This document shows positions 38,041-49,100 of a stretch of DNA of 64,000 nt, piece after piece. Origin of the DNA: Hondaea fermentalgiana (Eukaryota; Sar; Bigyra; Thraustochytrida; Thraustochytriidae); contig NPFB01000005.1 in assembly GCA_014084085.1 (NCBI GenBank), positions 812,332 to 876,331 on the forward strand, in the 5' to 3' direction. Under the pieces are notes generated by a model. It was not told the origin of the DNA. It did no database searches and saw nothing but the letters and a program-made list of their open reading frames with translations. Positions within the stretch are counted from its first letter, which is position 1; each line of letters begins with the position of its first letter. Both the position numbers and the translations under genes were made by a program.

Positions 38041-39321
38041 CTAGCACAGCTGGACGTGGAAACGTCGCTTCCACTTGAGCGAACCGTGCATTCGTGCCTT
38101 TACATTTGCCTGAAAGTCACGGACACGCTCTTTGAAAATCTTGACGAGCGCAGCAAAATCAGGTCCTGCTTTCTCAACAAAGCTCGTGAACTTTTGCGCA
38201 GCATGCTCATACACCTTGGCCTCCTGTGAGGTCATTATCCTGAGACGGTCCACCGCCCAGGCATGTTCTCCGACTAGATGGCGCGGCGAGACCTTGACCG
38301 TGCCCTGATCTTTACACTTGTGATAAATCATGGTGTCCAGTGACCATCCATACCGAAGCGCCAGCATGACAATGAACTCGTCGAGATGCTCTGTTGTGGC
38401 GTAGAGCGCATATTCCTTATCAAGAGCAGCAATGGCTTGCTTGGGCTCATTGCTTTTTGACCTCGTGATCGACATGCAAGACTCCCCGCATGGGGTGGGA
38501 TGGTCGCGGCGTTGCTTGAGACGCTTCAAAAAGCTTTGAAGCGTGTAGTTGTGTCGAAACGCATCGTCGTGGCACGCGAATTTGCCATACTTGAAATCAG
38601 GTTTCCTGTCGCCAGCCTTGTAGTCGCATGCACGATCGGGATAGTACTGAAAGTAATCGCGATTCGTGGCCCAGGTCATGGCGCTGACTGCGCGGCCCAC
38701 TGGCTCGCGAAAGAGCGTCACTTTGGCAGCGCCAGGCATGCATGCGTCAAACCATTGGCCATTGGTGTTGTGGCTAAAGTACACATCATATGGCGGGTGC
38801 TCTTCCTGACACTTTTTCACGGTCGCGTAGGTCGGCATCTCCGTGAGGTTGTAAGCTCTCGAGGCATTATTAAGTGCCAGAGCGACGCTCGTGCCTCCGA
38901 CCTTGTGCAATTTGAGAAAGACCAGTCCAGATGGCTGTTTGATATCTCGGAAAAGCGTAAACTCGGCGTCTTCGATGCGTAAGAGCGCCTCGAGACTCTT
39001 TTCACGAAGTTCACCTTCCTTGGCGTTGGAAAAAAGAGGCGGTGGCTTCGGGGCTGTTATGCGAGCTTCTGCCAAAGGAAACTGCTCGACCTCTGCGCGG
39101 TGCTCTGTCTCGTCATGGTCATATACTCCGAAACTAGCTTCGGTGTCAAATTCATCGGGAAGGGAAGCTGCTTCGGGCTCGTACTCTGTAAGGGTAATGT
39201 ATAAACCGGGTGTGGAGGGTGCAATCTCGGGCACGCTAGCGACCATGTACAAGAAGACAAGTGTCGCTACAAGGAGAGCGAGCTTGGCGTGGCTCCAGGG
39301 AAAGTTGGCGTTCAAGCTCAT
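38041..39321 (-). CDS. Type II membrane sulfotransferase, Golgi carbohydrate-sulfotransferase-like
   Basis: 426 residues from the ATG at 39321; the codon before it is GTG. A short cytosolic end is followed by one signal-anchor helix (LALLVATLVFLYMVASV, residues about 14-32) and an acidic stem to about residue 110. The 5'-phosphosulfate loop is FLKLHKVGGTSVALAL (near residue 130). The 3'-phosphate site is VTLFREPVGRAVSAMTW (near residue 200). Lumenal cysteines (KKCQEEH, DACMPG, RACDY, PCGESC) suggest disulfides. The H-K-V-G-G-T loop is like the galactose-3-O- and heparan-type sulfotransferases. The enzyme transfers sulfate from PAPS to a sugar or tyrosine in the Golgi; thraustochytrid walls are known to contain sulfated polysaccharide. 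Exact acceptor unknown. Confidence 0.83.
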   Translation of the reverse strand: MSLNANFPWSHAKLALLVATLVFLYMVASVPEIAPSTPGLYITLTEYEPEAASLPDEFDTEASFGVYDHDETEHRAEVEQFPLAEARITAPKPPPLFSNAKEGELREKSLEALLRIEDAEFTLFRDIKQPSGLVFLKLHKVGGTSVALALNNASRAYNLTEMPTYATVKKCQEEHPPYDVYFSHNTNGQWFDACMPGAAKVTLFREPVGRAVSAMTWATNRDYFQYYPDRACDYKAGDRKPDFKYGKFACHDDAFRHNYTLQSFLKRLKQRRDHPTPCGESCMSITRSKSNEPKQAIAALDKEYALYATTEHLDEFIVMLALRYGWSLDTMIYHKCKDQGTVKVSPRHLVGEHAWAVDRLRIMTSQEAKVYEHAAQKFTSFVEKAGPDFAALVKIFKERVRDFQANVKARMHGSLKWKRRFHVQLC

Positions 39322-39991
39322 CACCCTCGATGAGCACTGCTCAAAGCGCCAGGGTAAGAAGCAGGTACAGAACCAAAGACCGAAACAAACAAGAGTGCTT
39401 CAGACGTTCTATTCCGCCTTGCGTGGGGTCGCAACGTGCTTCTCGAGACCCACTTCACACGCACTCGCTCGCTCGCTCGCTTGCTCGCTCGTCAGTCTTG
39501 GAGCGGCCCCCAAAGCAAAGAAGAACCAGCTGCAGCGCGATCTGAGGGAGAAGAGCGTGGTGGCACCGCACAACGCCTTTGCCGCACCTCCACACGCCAC
39601 GCCTCTTCCGCAAGCCACGCCTCTCCACCCGCCGTAGGCGGTCTGGCTAGTGGTCCGCTTCGCACGCCGCACGCTCGATGCGCCCACGAGTTCTACTCAG
39701 TTGTTCAGGGGCTCGCACCGGCTGGCTGACTCACTAGGCCATCACTACCAGCAAAGTTTGCTTCAAAGTGGACCAAACGGGAGTCCACTTCTATAAACAA
39801 GTAAAAAGACAAAGACAAAGACAGAAAAAGAAAGAGTCAGCCCCTTCCCCCAAAACTATTTTCTGGTTGGATACGCTTTCTCCATTTCTCACTCGCATTC
39901 TCGAAGAACCTGCCAGCCAAGTGGGGAGACAAAAAGAAAGAAAAGAAAGGACGAAGGGCACAAAGAGAGAAGAAAGAAGACGAGCGCAGAC
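39322..39991. other. Spacer with sulfotransferase promoter and a possible last exon of the TTL gene
   Basis: 670 bp. (CGCT)n at 39463-39492 lies upstream of the sulfotransferase. On the minus strand a polypyrimidine tract near 39922-39960 is followed by CAG at 39910-39912, a good splice acceptor 90 nt past a GTATGT donor that overlaps the TTL stop. Confidence 0.5.
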
Positions 39992-41947
39992 TCACATACC
40001 TGCCGTGAAGGTATTGATGAGCTCCCACTCTGTGATCTCCTTAAAAGTCTGCGTAAACTTGCGGCGACGCTCGGCCTTCATGAGCTTGGAACAGTCCGGA
40101 GACTTGACATCGACGTTCTGCGTCTTGCAAATGTCCTGCGCGCGACGCGCATCTGCCTTGACCTTTTGATTGGCCTGGAAACGGGTGCGACGGCCCGTGT
40201 CGTGGATACGAGCAATGGCCTCTGCAGCTTTCTTCATGGGCACTGCATTAAAGTGCGCAAAATCGTAGCAAGGATTGTACATTTTCTCATCACAGTCGTC
40301 CTCGAGCTCGTTGTAAATGCATTCAAAGCCACCATACATATCACCCTGCGTCATGCGCTGGAATGCTGACCCAGATTCGTGCAGCTCAATAAGCATGTCG
40401 AACATTTGCGTTACAAGGGTACGCGTGGGGAAATCGTTACTCCAGGTAAAGCCTGGGTATCCATTTGCCTCAATAAAGTGCACGCGCAGCTCTTCATCAA
40501 TCATGAAATCGAGACCAAATAAATGGTACGAGCCGCGACGTCGCACAAGCTCGTCGCGAGCGCTCATAAAGTTGAAGAGCAGACCCTTTTTGATTGCAGA
40601 GTTCAGCACAGTTGACACGTACTGTGAGCCGGCGACATTATGGTCCGAGAGATACTTTTGAAAGCGCGGGAAGCCCCAAATGTGGTCCTTGAGCTCGAAG
40701 TTCTCGACGAGGGACTGGAAATGGGTGTTTGTGAGAAAGTTGGTGCGATCCGTGCTCGCTGCCGCGTAACTTGTGATGGACCGCCGTAGGTAACCTGGGT
40801 GGTAAAAGACAATGTAAGGCATAGCCGACGCCACGAGCATGTAGACACGAATGTCAAATTTTCGGCCATTGAGGAGCAGAGGCTTCTTGATGTAGTCTTG
40901 AATAATGTACTTGTTGTCCACGCCCTCTTTGGCCTTTTTGCAGGCTCGAAGACTCTCGAACTCGGAATGGTCCTGATGCAGCGAAATGCCTACACCACCC
41001 TGACCAAGAATCGGTTTTTTAATCCACATTTGCTTGGGATGTGAGTCGGCAAACGCGAAAAAGTTGCGGCACTCCTTGGGTTTGTGCATTGTGTACTGGG
41101 CAGGCTGCAGACGCAGCGAATTGTAGTCGCAACCGAACTGCTCGGAGAAGTTGCGCTTCACCTCGAGCTGTTTGGCCTTGTTTCCACTAATGGCGTCTCC
41201 GCCATCGAGGGCGCTCACATAGTTCTCGCCCTCGCTTTGCCACATAATTTTATCAAAGTTGTCCTTGTCGTCGCGCTTGAGTCGGTTCAACGCCGTCGTG
41301 TCGGTCATGAAGAAACTTGCCTCGAAGACGTCATACTTTTTGTAGTAGCGACGATTCCACAAATCTTCCATGGCTTGACCACGGCATCGGCCCTTGTCAA
41401 AGCGAAGACACACATAGGAGCGCTTCACAAAGCCAAACTGGTTCTCGGACTGGAATGGGTTGTCAACTTGAACGGGGATGAATGGTTTCCGGCAAATGCT
41501 TGCGTGGACACTACGTTGCTCCGCGCTGAGACTGCGTCGTACGGCATCATGCGCGCGAAGCTGCCATGGTTGAGGTGACCTTAGCTCCTCGCTGGTGACG
41601 AGGGCGTCATGTTCGGACCAAACGTCTGCGGAGATGGTCTCCACGGAGCCGCTCACGCGTACTCTTCGCGCGTGCGAGTGTCGGACGCGCGTCCCGATCT
41701 TGTAGATGAGGCCTGCCACCAAGGCCCAGATGAAAAGGTGCACAAAGGGCGCGCTCCCGATGCCGCCGCCACCGCCTGCGCCGCCGGCCTTCTTCTTGTC
41801 GTCGTCGTCGTCGTCGACGACGTCCATGCTGTGCTCGTCCGCATGCTGTTTTTTGGACGCGGCAAACCCTGCTGCGCCGCGCGCCGCGTAGCCTCCACGC
41901 GCGGTCAGCCCGCCCCCGGGGGGCGCGCCTCCGCGTCCGCCGATCAT
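39992..41947 (-). CDS. Tubulin-tyrosine-ligase-like (TTL/TTLL) protein with N-terminal membrane anchor
   Basis: 651 residues from the ATG at 41947. The N-terminus is Gly/Ala-rich, with poly-Asp and KKK. It is followed by one hydrophobic helix (APFVHLFIWALVAGLIYKIG, residues about 65-87), unusual for a TTL protein. The ATP-grasp TTL domain covers about 240-560. Its motifs are WIKKPILGQGGVGISL (K-P-x-x-x-x-G-x-G), YIIQDYIKKPLLLNGRKFDI with RVYML, HLFGLDFMIDEELRVHFIEA and NGYPGF (E-x-N metal site). TTLL enzymes ligate amino acids such as Glu or Gly to tubulin or other acceptors. A membrane-anchored member may act on a lumenal or peripheral substrate instead of axonemal tubulin; this is inference. 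The stop sits inside a GTATGT donor, so a spliced form could carry a different C-terminus. Confidence 0.87.
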   Translation of the reverse strand: MIGGRGGAPPGGGLTARGGYAARGAAGFAASKKQHADEHSMDVVDDDDDDKKKAGGAGGGGGIGSAPFVHLFIWALVAGLIYKIGTRVRHSHARRVRVSGSVETISADVWSEHDALVTSEELRSPQPWQLRAHDAVRRSLSAEQRSVHASICRKPFIPVQVDNPFQSENQFGFVKRSYVCLRFDKGRCRGQAMEDLWNRRYYKKYDVFEASFFMTDTTALNRLKRDDKDNFDKIMWQSEGENYVSALDGGDAISGNKAKQLEVKRNFSEQFGCDYNSLRLQPAQYTMHKPKECRNFFAFADSHPKQMWIKKPILGQGGVGISLHQDHSEFESLRACKKAKEGVDNKYIIQDYIKKPLLLNGRKFDIRVYMLVASAMPYIVFYHPGYLRRSITSYAAASTDRTNFLTNTHFQSLVENFELKDHIWGFPRFQKYLSDHNVAGSQYVSTVLNSAIKKGLLFNFMSARDELVRRRGSYHLFGLDFMIDEELRVHFIEANGYPGFTWSNDFPTRTLVTQMFDMLIELHESGSAFQRMTQGDMYGGFECIYNELEDDCDEKMYNPCYDFAHFNAVPMKKAAEAIARIHDTGRRTRFQANQKVKADARRAQDICKTQNVDVKSPDCSKLMKAERRRKFTQTFKEITEWELINTFTAGM

Positions 41948-43909
41948 CCTCGCCCGCGCGAAGGCCTGCGGCTTCGACGATGGATTGATTTGATGGCCTC
42001 TTGTCTTGGAGCCGACGGCTCATCACATGTCATGTCACCTCTCCCATTTACTGTTAGCATGATGCGAGACTCAGGACTCGGAAGGAGGAGATGGGACGAG
42101 TTCGAGAACGCAAAGGAGGACTGCTCCGAAATGAGATGGACGTGACCGTGCTCTGCATTCCCCTCAGCCTGCCGTGCTACGCTGGCCTGCAAGAACGAAG
42201 ATCGATTTGAGGAATGGCAAGAAGGCGGTGAAGAGCGATGGGCGGGCTTTGTTTGATGTGTCTTTTTGTCTCCGATAAGCATGATGGGTGAGTGCGTTTG
42301 TTCGAAAATGGACAAAGCACGTTGCGGCGTATACAGCTCATTTTTCGCCATAGTTATTTCAGATGCTCGTGACAATTCATCAAAAACAACAAGGAAAGAA
42401 GAAGGGGGCAACAAGAGCAGGGGCGTCCCCTGCCTACATGGTCACGCTCGAAATTAGCTGCAACGCAAGGAGCACCATCATCCATTGTTCGGGCGCAACG
42501 GTTCCCATGGACCATTCCAACCTCGCAGATTCTCTGTGCCGCGACAATCGCAGTGTCGTCGTCCAATCGCTGAGGCCCCGAGGGCTTTGGTCTGCGTATG
42601 CTCCGCGCGAAAGAAGGGGAGATGATTTCTCACAAAAGTGTGAAGAGGTGTCTCTCGATGCCCGCGCAACGATGCGGAGTCTGTCTCCGACGTGCGCTCC
42701 ATGGCCCTCCTCGCCGTCTCTGCGGCTATACATGCGCGCTCTTTCCGGCCGCAGCCGCTGTTGTCAGCCAGCTGCAGCTGCAGCTTCTTCCTTCGCGCTC
42801 GTCTGTCGGAGAGCGTCGCAGCCGCCGTGCGTCCAAGGCTGCTCTGCTGAACCCGCGACATCGTCACGATCGCTTATAATAAGTAACTTCTATGACGGAC
42901 GCTCTGCGCGGAGTCATTCATGGCCGGGTCAAGCGATCTCCGCCGCACCAGTGGCCCCGCTCCGGGAGCCCGCGAGGCCGGCGCTCGCGAGCGAAAGCAA
43001 GCGCGGGTCGCCTGCAGGCGTCGGCAGGAGTGCGTCTCGGCTGCCAGTCGATAGCCTCTTGTCAGCCAGGCGGGCTGCCGGTCTGGGCGGGAGGAAGAGA
43101 CCTCTCCACTCGAAACGCGCAAGTTGCGGTCGCCGTCGCGGCCGCACCGATCATCGAGGTTTGGAGCCTCCGGCCCAGGCTGCGCCCGCGCGGCGCGACG
43201 CGACACGTCGACCGCGCGCGGGGGGGGAGGCGTCCCGAGGAGGGCAGGGGGAGGGGCCACGAGGACGGGAGACGGGCGGAGGAGGCCCAGAGCCACTTAC
43301 TTCTTCAAGCTGCAGCTGGTTGGACGAAGGGCGCGCGTCTCGCTCGTAGACACGTGAGGCAGGCAGGCTGCACGTGCGCGCGCACGTGCATTGCTTGCCG
43401 CACGTGCAGGCTGACCGAGCCAAGCCCAAGACAAGGCAACTCAAGGCAACTCAGGTCAAGCCGAGCGCACCGCACCGAGCCGAGCCGAGCCAAGGCCTGC
43501 GCAGAGACTCCCTACCCCCTACCCCCCTTTCCGCACGCCGCGTCGCGTCGCGTCGCGTCTGGTTCGCTCTGCGCGGTTGGCTTGTTCATTCTTCCCTCGC
43601 GACTCCATCCATCCATTCATTCATCCATCCATCCATCCATCGATCCCGCTCATCAAGGTCTGCCGCGGCTCCCGGCCCGCGGAGGCGCCTCTCCTCTCCG
43701 CGCGGCGCGCGCCAGGACCAGCGCAGCGCAGCGCAGAGCAGCGCAGCGCTGCGCAGCGCAGCGCACCCCTGGCGCAGAAGACAATACCTTCGCGCGGTCG
43801 GTCGGCCGGGCGCACTTCTCGCGCCGGGCCCGGAGGCGCAGGAGGCGGGAGACCCCTAACCGAGGCGAGGCTGGCGCGGCGGGCGAGGCGAGCCGCGGCG
43901 GGCGGGACG
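41948..43909. promoter_or_regulatory. Divergent spacer between the TTL gene (-) and the PH-like gene (+)
   Basis: 1.96 kb, mostly GC-rich on the right side. It contains CGTCG repeats near 43545-43560, (CATC)n at 43604-43644 and GCGCA units near 43720-43770. ORFs on both strands are Arg/Ala/Ser-rich with no domain. A GTAAGT on the minus strand near 43294-43299 could be a 5' UTR donor, but this is not demonstrated. Confidence 0.5.
43604..43644. repeat. (CATC)n microsatellite
   Basis: About ten CATC/CATT units upstream of the PH-like gene. Confidence 0.9.
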
Positions 43910-45226
43910 ATGCAGCGCGTGCTGAGCGGCGTGGAGGAGATGCCGGTCTTCGACCGCGAGGGCAGCGCGGAGAGCCTGGGCAGCGCGCCGAGCCGGGGCG
44001 CGAGGAGCGGAGAGGGGGACGCGGGCGACGCGGAGGGAAACGACTTCGTGAAGACCGCGCGCGAGGACGGGCTCCGGCTGCGCAACGACGTCCGCGACGC
44101 CAACGCGCTGCTGCCGCCCAGAAAGTACCGCTTCGTGGGCCTCTTCGAGGACGTGACGATCCGGGAGATCACGCGGGCTCCGGACGGCCAACGACAAGAA
44201 AACTACCAGCCTCCGTGCGTGAGCGGCTGTGTCTTCCTCATGCACAACGCGATCATCATCGCCGGCGCGCGAGAGGACATCGACGAGTCCGAAGATGGCT
44301 GGGTACCGGGTCTCGTCGACACAGAACACATGCAACATCGCTTTCATGCGGGCGTCGAGTCGGCCGCATATCCAGATGAGGAGCTCGGCGAGGACGGCGA
44401 GTTCTTTGTCAAACATCTCGGACAGGAAACGACACAGGCGATAGACAATACTGACCGCGGCGTCGTGGCCTCGATGCGACTCTCAAGGCTCAGACGCAGT
44501 GCGCGTCCCAAAATCCTTGCCGGTCAAGACGACCAGAAATCGAGTCTTGAGGAGGCAGGCATTCAGCAGCAGCAGCAGCAGCAGCATGAAGACGCAGATG
44601 ACGATGACGTCGATGAAAGCGAAGACGACGATGGTCACGTTCACGATGTTGACGACGAAGCATCCATGCAACTCTTGTACATGCTCAAGCTCGACAGGAT
44701 CAAGCTAGTATCGAGCCCAGCTTCGAGTTCAACGGTCCGCTTTCGCTACGCTCTCCGCACCAGTGTCCAAAACAAGTCTACGGGCCGCGTGCGCTTTTCG
44801 ACACACATCTTCTCCATCGAACTCGGGTTCGTGACACCTCGCCACTGCGCAGAGTTTCGTCGGCAGATCGTACTCAGCAAGGTCAAGGCGAACGTGGAAG
44901 CAGACTTTGACCAGCAAAAAAAGTCCGCAGCCTCGTCGGGCGCCGCAAACAAGGTTCGAAGGTGGAACCGTGAGAAGATGCATCGGCCAAGTCGACCGCA
45001 GCCTCATTTCTCGGGAATCGCCATGCCCCCACGAAGTAACATAAGTAACGCGCGGCGACTTTCCTTGTTGCGCCTTACCAAAGCACTACCGCGTGCCAAT
45101 CGCCCTGGTGTCAATCGCCCTGGTCGTCATGGTTCTTTCGTCGGCCCTCCAGGCGCTCAAAGAGAAAGACGCGACAGTATGGCGAGGCGAGGTTTACCGC
45201 AACGATTTGGAACACCCCCAAATTGA
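43910..45226 (+). CDS. Acidic PH-like domain protein, unknown function
   Basis: 438 residues from the ATG at 43910. The frame continues upstream through GC-rich leader DNA without a better start. Residues about 75-125 (RKYRFVGLFEDVTIREITRA, GCVFLMHNAIIIAG) resemble the first strands of a PH domain like those that follow RhoGEF catalytic domains. Residues about 270-345 (VRFRYALRTSVQNKSTGRVR, TPRHCAEFRRQI) resemble later strands and the closing helix of the same fold. Between them lie an acidic linker, seven glutamines and an Asp/Glu stretch, so the PH fold may be split by a disordered insert. The C-terminus is Arg/Pro/Gly-rich, with a short tandem repeat (ANRPGVNRPGR). PH domains bind phosphoinositides or small GTPases. 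No RhoGEF domain is present. Assignment is tentative. Confidence 0.6.
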   Translation: MQRVLSGVEEMPVFDREGSAESLGSAPSRGARSGEGDAGDAEGNDFVKTAREDGLRLRNDVRDANALLPPRKYRFVGLFEDVTIREITRAPDGQRQENYQPPCVSGCVFLMHNAIIIAGAREDIDESEDGWVPGLVDTEHMQHRFHAGVESAAYPDEELGEDGEFFVKHLGQETTQAIDNTDRGVVASMRLSRLRRSARPKILAGQDDQKSSLEEAGIQQQQQQQHEDADDDDVDESEDDDGHVHDVDDEASMQLLYMLKLDRIKLVSSPASSSTVRFRYALRTSVQNKSTGRVRFSTHIFSIELGFVTPRHCAEFRRQIVLSKVKANVEADFDQQKKSAASSGAANKVRRWNREKMHRPSRPQPHFSGIAMPPRSNISNARRLSLLRLTKALPRANRPGVNRPGRHGSFVGPPGAQRERRDSMARRGLPQRFGTPPN

Positions 45227-46149
45227 TGAAAAGACGTCACTCCTCCTTTGTCCACTGGAGCTACTCATTTCTTTTTCACATGTCCTACTTCTTCTTCTTC
45301 TCCTTCTTCGTCAACCTTGTCTTTCCGTTTTTTATTCGTACGATCGATCACGAGATCCATCCCTTCTTCAAGCAAATATGATAACTACTTTTCTTCAACA
45401 TAAATGTTTCGTTTTTTTTTTTTAGTAATCACTTTTAGAACTTCTCTCCGGCCTCGAAAAACTGCAGCGCAAAAGCCGATTGCAACAAATGAGGTCCAAC
45501 AAATCGTACTTCAAAATTCTGCATTTACTTCCCTCGAAACAATCATGTGGCAATCCCAACATTTGATCTCATGGAAAGAAGTCGTCTCGTTCGCAGATCA
45601 GCCATTGACGGTGCTTGACATTCCGCGGACACTCGCAGAAGGAGGTTAGAATCCCGCGCGGGAACCATTGAATTGAGTTGCGAGAGTTTTCAGATCGACC
45701 CAAAGTCAAAAAAGTACGAATAAACCCGGGTACAAATAGGCATAATTCGGTCGCCGTTCATCTTCACCCATTCTGATCACGTCGGAATGGAAACTGACTT
45801 TTTTTCTTCCTCTCTTTCTGATCTGGCTCGAGTAAGCTACAAAATCCGCCCGAAGTGAATTGTTTCATTGATTATGTCCTTTTCCTGCCTGTACCATGAA
45901 GAGTTCGACCGGCGTGGCTGCAAGTAAAACTTTCAATGTTTCAGTTTAGATGCTCAAGATGTGACCGCCACATCTTACAAAGAAAAACACACGCTGTTGT
46001 CTCTCTTTCTTGCCGTAGGCCTCTTCTTAGAAAAAGCAGTGCAAAGATATTGATTGTTCTGTTTTCATTTAATCGTCCTCCTTTGTCGTTTCATCTTGTC
46101 TCGTTTTCGAAAGAAAGCGCAGAACCAAATAACTACGCTCATCTTGGAT
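45227..46149. other. Convergent spacer between the PH-like gene and the CHD-type gene
   Basis: 923 bp of AT-richer sequence with CTT-rich tracts near 45285-45310 and a T run near 45411-45423. No gene. Confidence 0.5.
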
Positions 46150-49100
46150 CTAGGAAAGAGAAGAGCGGCGACGTGTTGACGCGCGGCGATTATGTAGCCT
46201 GCGGGCAAGAGCTTCGTCTTCTTCAATGCTCGGAACCTTGCTCGAGCCTTGACGCCCATTTTCTTCCACATCGGTATCGGGGTCGCTGTCCTTGTTATTC
46301 TTATCTCTCGATCTTGAACCAGCGCTTGACCTCCGCTTGACCTTGGTCTTTGCTTCCTCGGCGCTAGATCCTTTACCGTTCGGAGCGTCCCCAGTTTCGC
46401 TTCCGCTACCGGCTTCTCCATCAGAAGCCTCCTTTAGAGCTGCTTTGGATGCCGCCTTCTTCGCAGTGCTCTTTCGCGACGATTTTTTGCTCGCTGAACC
46501 TCGCTTGCCAGAAGACGAATTCTTTCCTTCTTCGTACTCTTCATCCTCGTCATCGACATCAGCCTCCTCCTCGTCCTCGTCTTCATCAGCGGCTGAAACA
46601 TCGTCTCCAGCGCCATTCGACTTCCCGTTGGCGTTCTTCGAAGCATCACTTTCCTTTTTCGTTGCCGTGGTACTGTTTGTCCCCTTGCCGTTTTCCTTGG
46701 GGCTGTCCTGCATGTCCGCATCTTCATCTTCATCATCATCGCCGTCGTCGTCATCGTCTTCATCAGCCTTGACGGCAGCCGCGAGAGCCTCCGCAGCAAC
46801 TGTTGCACTTCGTCGACGAGACGAAGACGCGCGTCTGCGAAGGCTTGCACGACGCGTAACCCTGCGCGAACGACCACGTCCATAGTTGCTGTCGTTGTCC
46901 TCGTCCTCGTCGACATCAAGATCATCATCAAGGCCCAGTTCCTCGTCGCCCACCATGCTTCCATCCTCACGCAAACGCTCCTCTTTCGCCTTCTTCCGGG
47001 CAAGATACTTGAACTGCGTGTTCGCCTCAGGGTTGATGGGCTGTTTCGGAAGCTCTGGGTACTCGCTGAGATCAAGCGACTTCTTCTGGTAATGCTGCGA
47101 GTAGTGAGCAATGCACAGAGTCTGCGAGCCCCAAGGTCCACGCGACCACGATGACGTCTCCGTGGCACCGCAGTAGCGGCACCAAGGCTTGCCTTCTTCG
47201 TCAAGCTTTTCGTACGTGGAAGGATCAAGAATCTCGACCTTGACCTCTTGGTTCTTGCGCACAGGGCGAGCCCGGCTCGAAGTGCTTCCCGAAGCGCTCG
47301 CAGCGCTCGAGTCGCGGGATCGCTTCGTCTTCTTGGCGGAGCGCTGCCGCTTTGTCCCGCCCTCGGAACGGCGCCGCTTGCGCTCGGCCGTCTCCTCCTG
47401 CTGGCGCTTCTCCTTTTGTGCCTTCTTCACGCGGCGCGCTTCGTCCACATCGACAATGGGAACCTGGCTAGGGTCCGCGTAAAAGTACTTCTTGTAAGCC
47501 TTGTGAATCTGATGTCCGCACGAAGACGTCTCACGAAGTTCGAGCTTTCGACGAATCGACTGCCACAGCCGCTCCACCACCACCTTTTCGTAGCCACCAA
47601 AGTCGTCGACCGTTTGGCGCAGAATCTCCGGGTCAATCCACTTGCCCTGAATAATGAGCATCTCCACCTTGCGGCCATCAACGTCAGCCCATCGGCGAGG
47701 CTTCTTGTTGTTCGAAGATGAGCCTCCTCCCGTGTAGTCGTCGTCATTGGCATCATCATCGCCGCCATCATCAAAAGAAACCTTCTCCGGACCACCCTGT
47801 GCGGGAGACGGCTCGTCGCTGCCGGGGAGTCTCTCGCCATCGAAAAAGGTCTTGATCTTGCTCACGTCGTAGTTGCGGCGCGAGGGACGTTCAATTTGCT
47901 TCACAAACTGGTTGGCGGCAGCCTGTTCACGATCCGAAAAGGTGCGCTTCATGGTTACGATCATTTGCAGACAGTTTACCACGTCCTGCTCATAGTCCGG
48001 GGTTGGGTTGCCACGCAGCTTTTCCTCAATGACTTGGTGCCCCACCACACGAAGCTCGGTGAAGAATGCCTGCTTCTTCTCCTCTGTCTCGTACGCCGAG
48101 CCATCCGTAAGACGAGCCACCATCGTGCCACGCGGATCCTCACCGAGAACCTTGGTCCAGAACTTGGGGTCCTGAACGTCAATTTCCTGATCAGTTCCGG
48201 CGGCCACAAAGGACGCCTTGGAAAAGGAAAAGCCGCCAGTATTGTCTGCGTCCGCGGCGCGATCCCAGTTCACCTTGCGACTGTCCTTGAGCAAGTCGTC
48301 AATGTTTGCCTCCGAGTAGGCCTTTTGCTTCTTGGCCGCCTCCTCGTCATCCTCCAAAAGACGATAGGCACCGTACTTGAGAAGCTCCTCGATCTCCTCC
48401 TTGGAGGCCGGCTCGGCCACAGCGCTCGAGCCCTGACGACCCAGTACGGCCTGTTCGAGTCCGAGCTTCTTCGCAGCACGATCAAAGAGGTGAGCCTCGT
48501 AGGTAAGCCGCGTCACAAATCGATACACGTTGACAGACTTTTTCTGGCCGATGCGATGGCAACGTGCCATGGCCTGAAGATCGTTTTGCGGGTTCCAATC
48601 GCTGTCAAAAATGATCACCGTGTCGGCCGCGGTCAAATTGATACCTACACCACCGGCACGAGTGGACAGCAAAAAGACAAAGCTCTTGGCGACGGGGTCG
48701 CAGAATCGGTCAATGGCCTTTTGACGCGCGTTGCCCGAAACGTTGCCATCGATGCGCTCCACTGGGTAGGCCCGCCGAGGGTGCGCACAGTAATCGGAAA
48801 TGATATCGAGCATCATCTTGAACTGAGAAAAGATGAGCACCTTGCGACCCTCCTTGCGCAGCTTGGCCAGCAGCTTGTCGAGAAGCACCATCTTGCCGCT
48901 CGCGTTGATCATGTGCACGAGCCACTCTTCCGAGTCGTACTTGACGTCCGTGGTGAGGGCTTCGCGCTGCTCGACACCAGAGATCAAAAAGGGATGATTG
49001 CAGCACTTGCGCAGTTCCATTTCAATACTGATGAGCTGGGGCGAAACGCCGCGACTCGACGTCACCACACCAGGTCCGCCACCGAGAAACTCGCGATTGC

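Noticed and set aside
42363..43349. Long Arg/Ala-rich + strand ORF in the TTL/PH spacer
   Set aside because: Composition follows GC-rich DNA, with no domain, no helix pattern and several rival frames.
45640..45670. tRNA-like B-box (GGTTAGAATCCC)
   Set aside because: Flanking bases do not form a T-stem or acceptor stem, and no A-box lies upstream.
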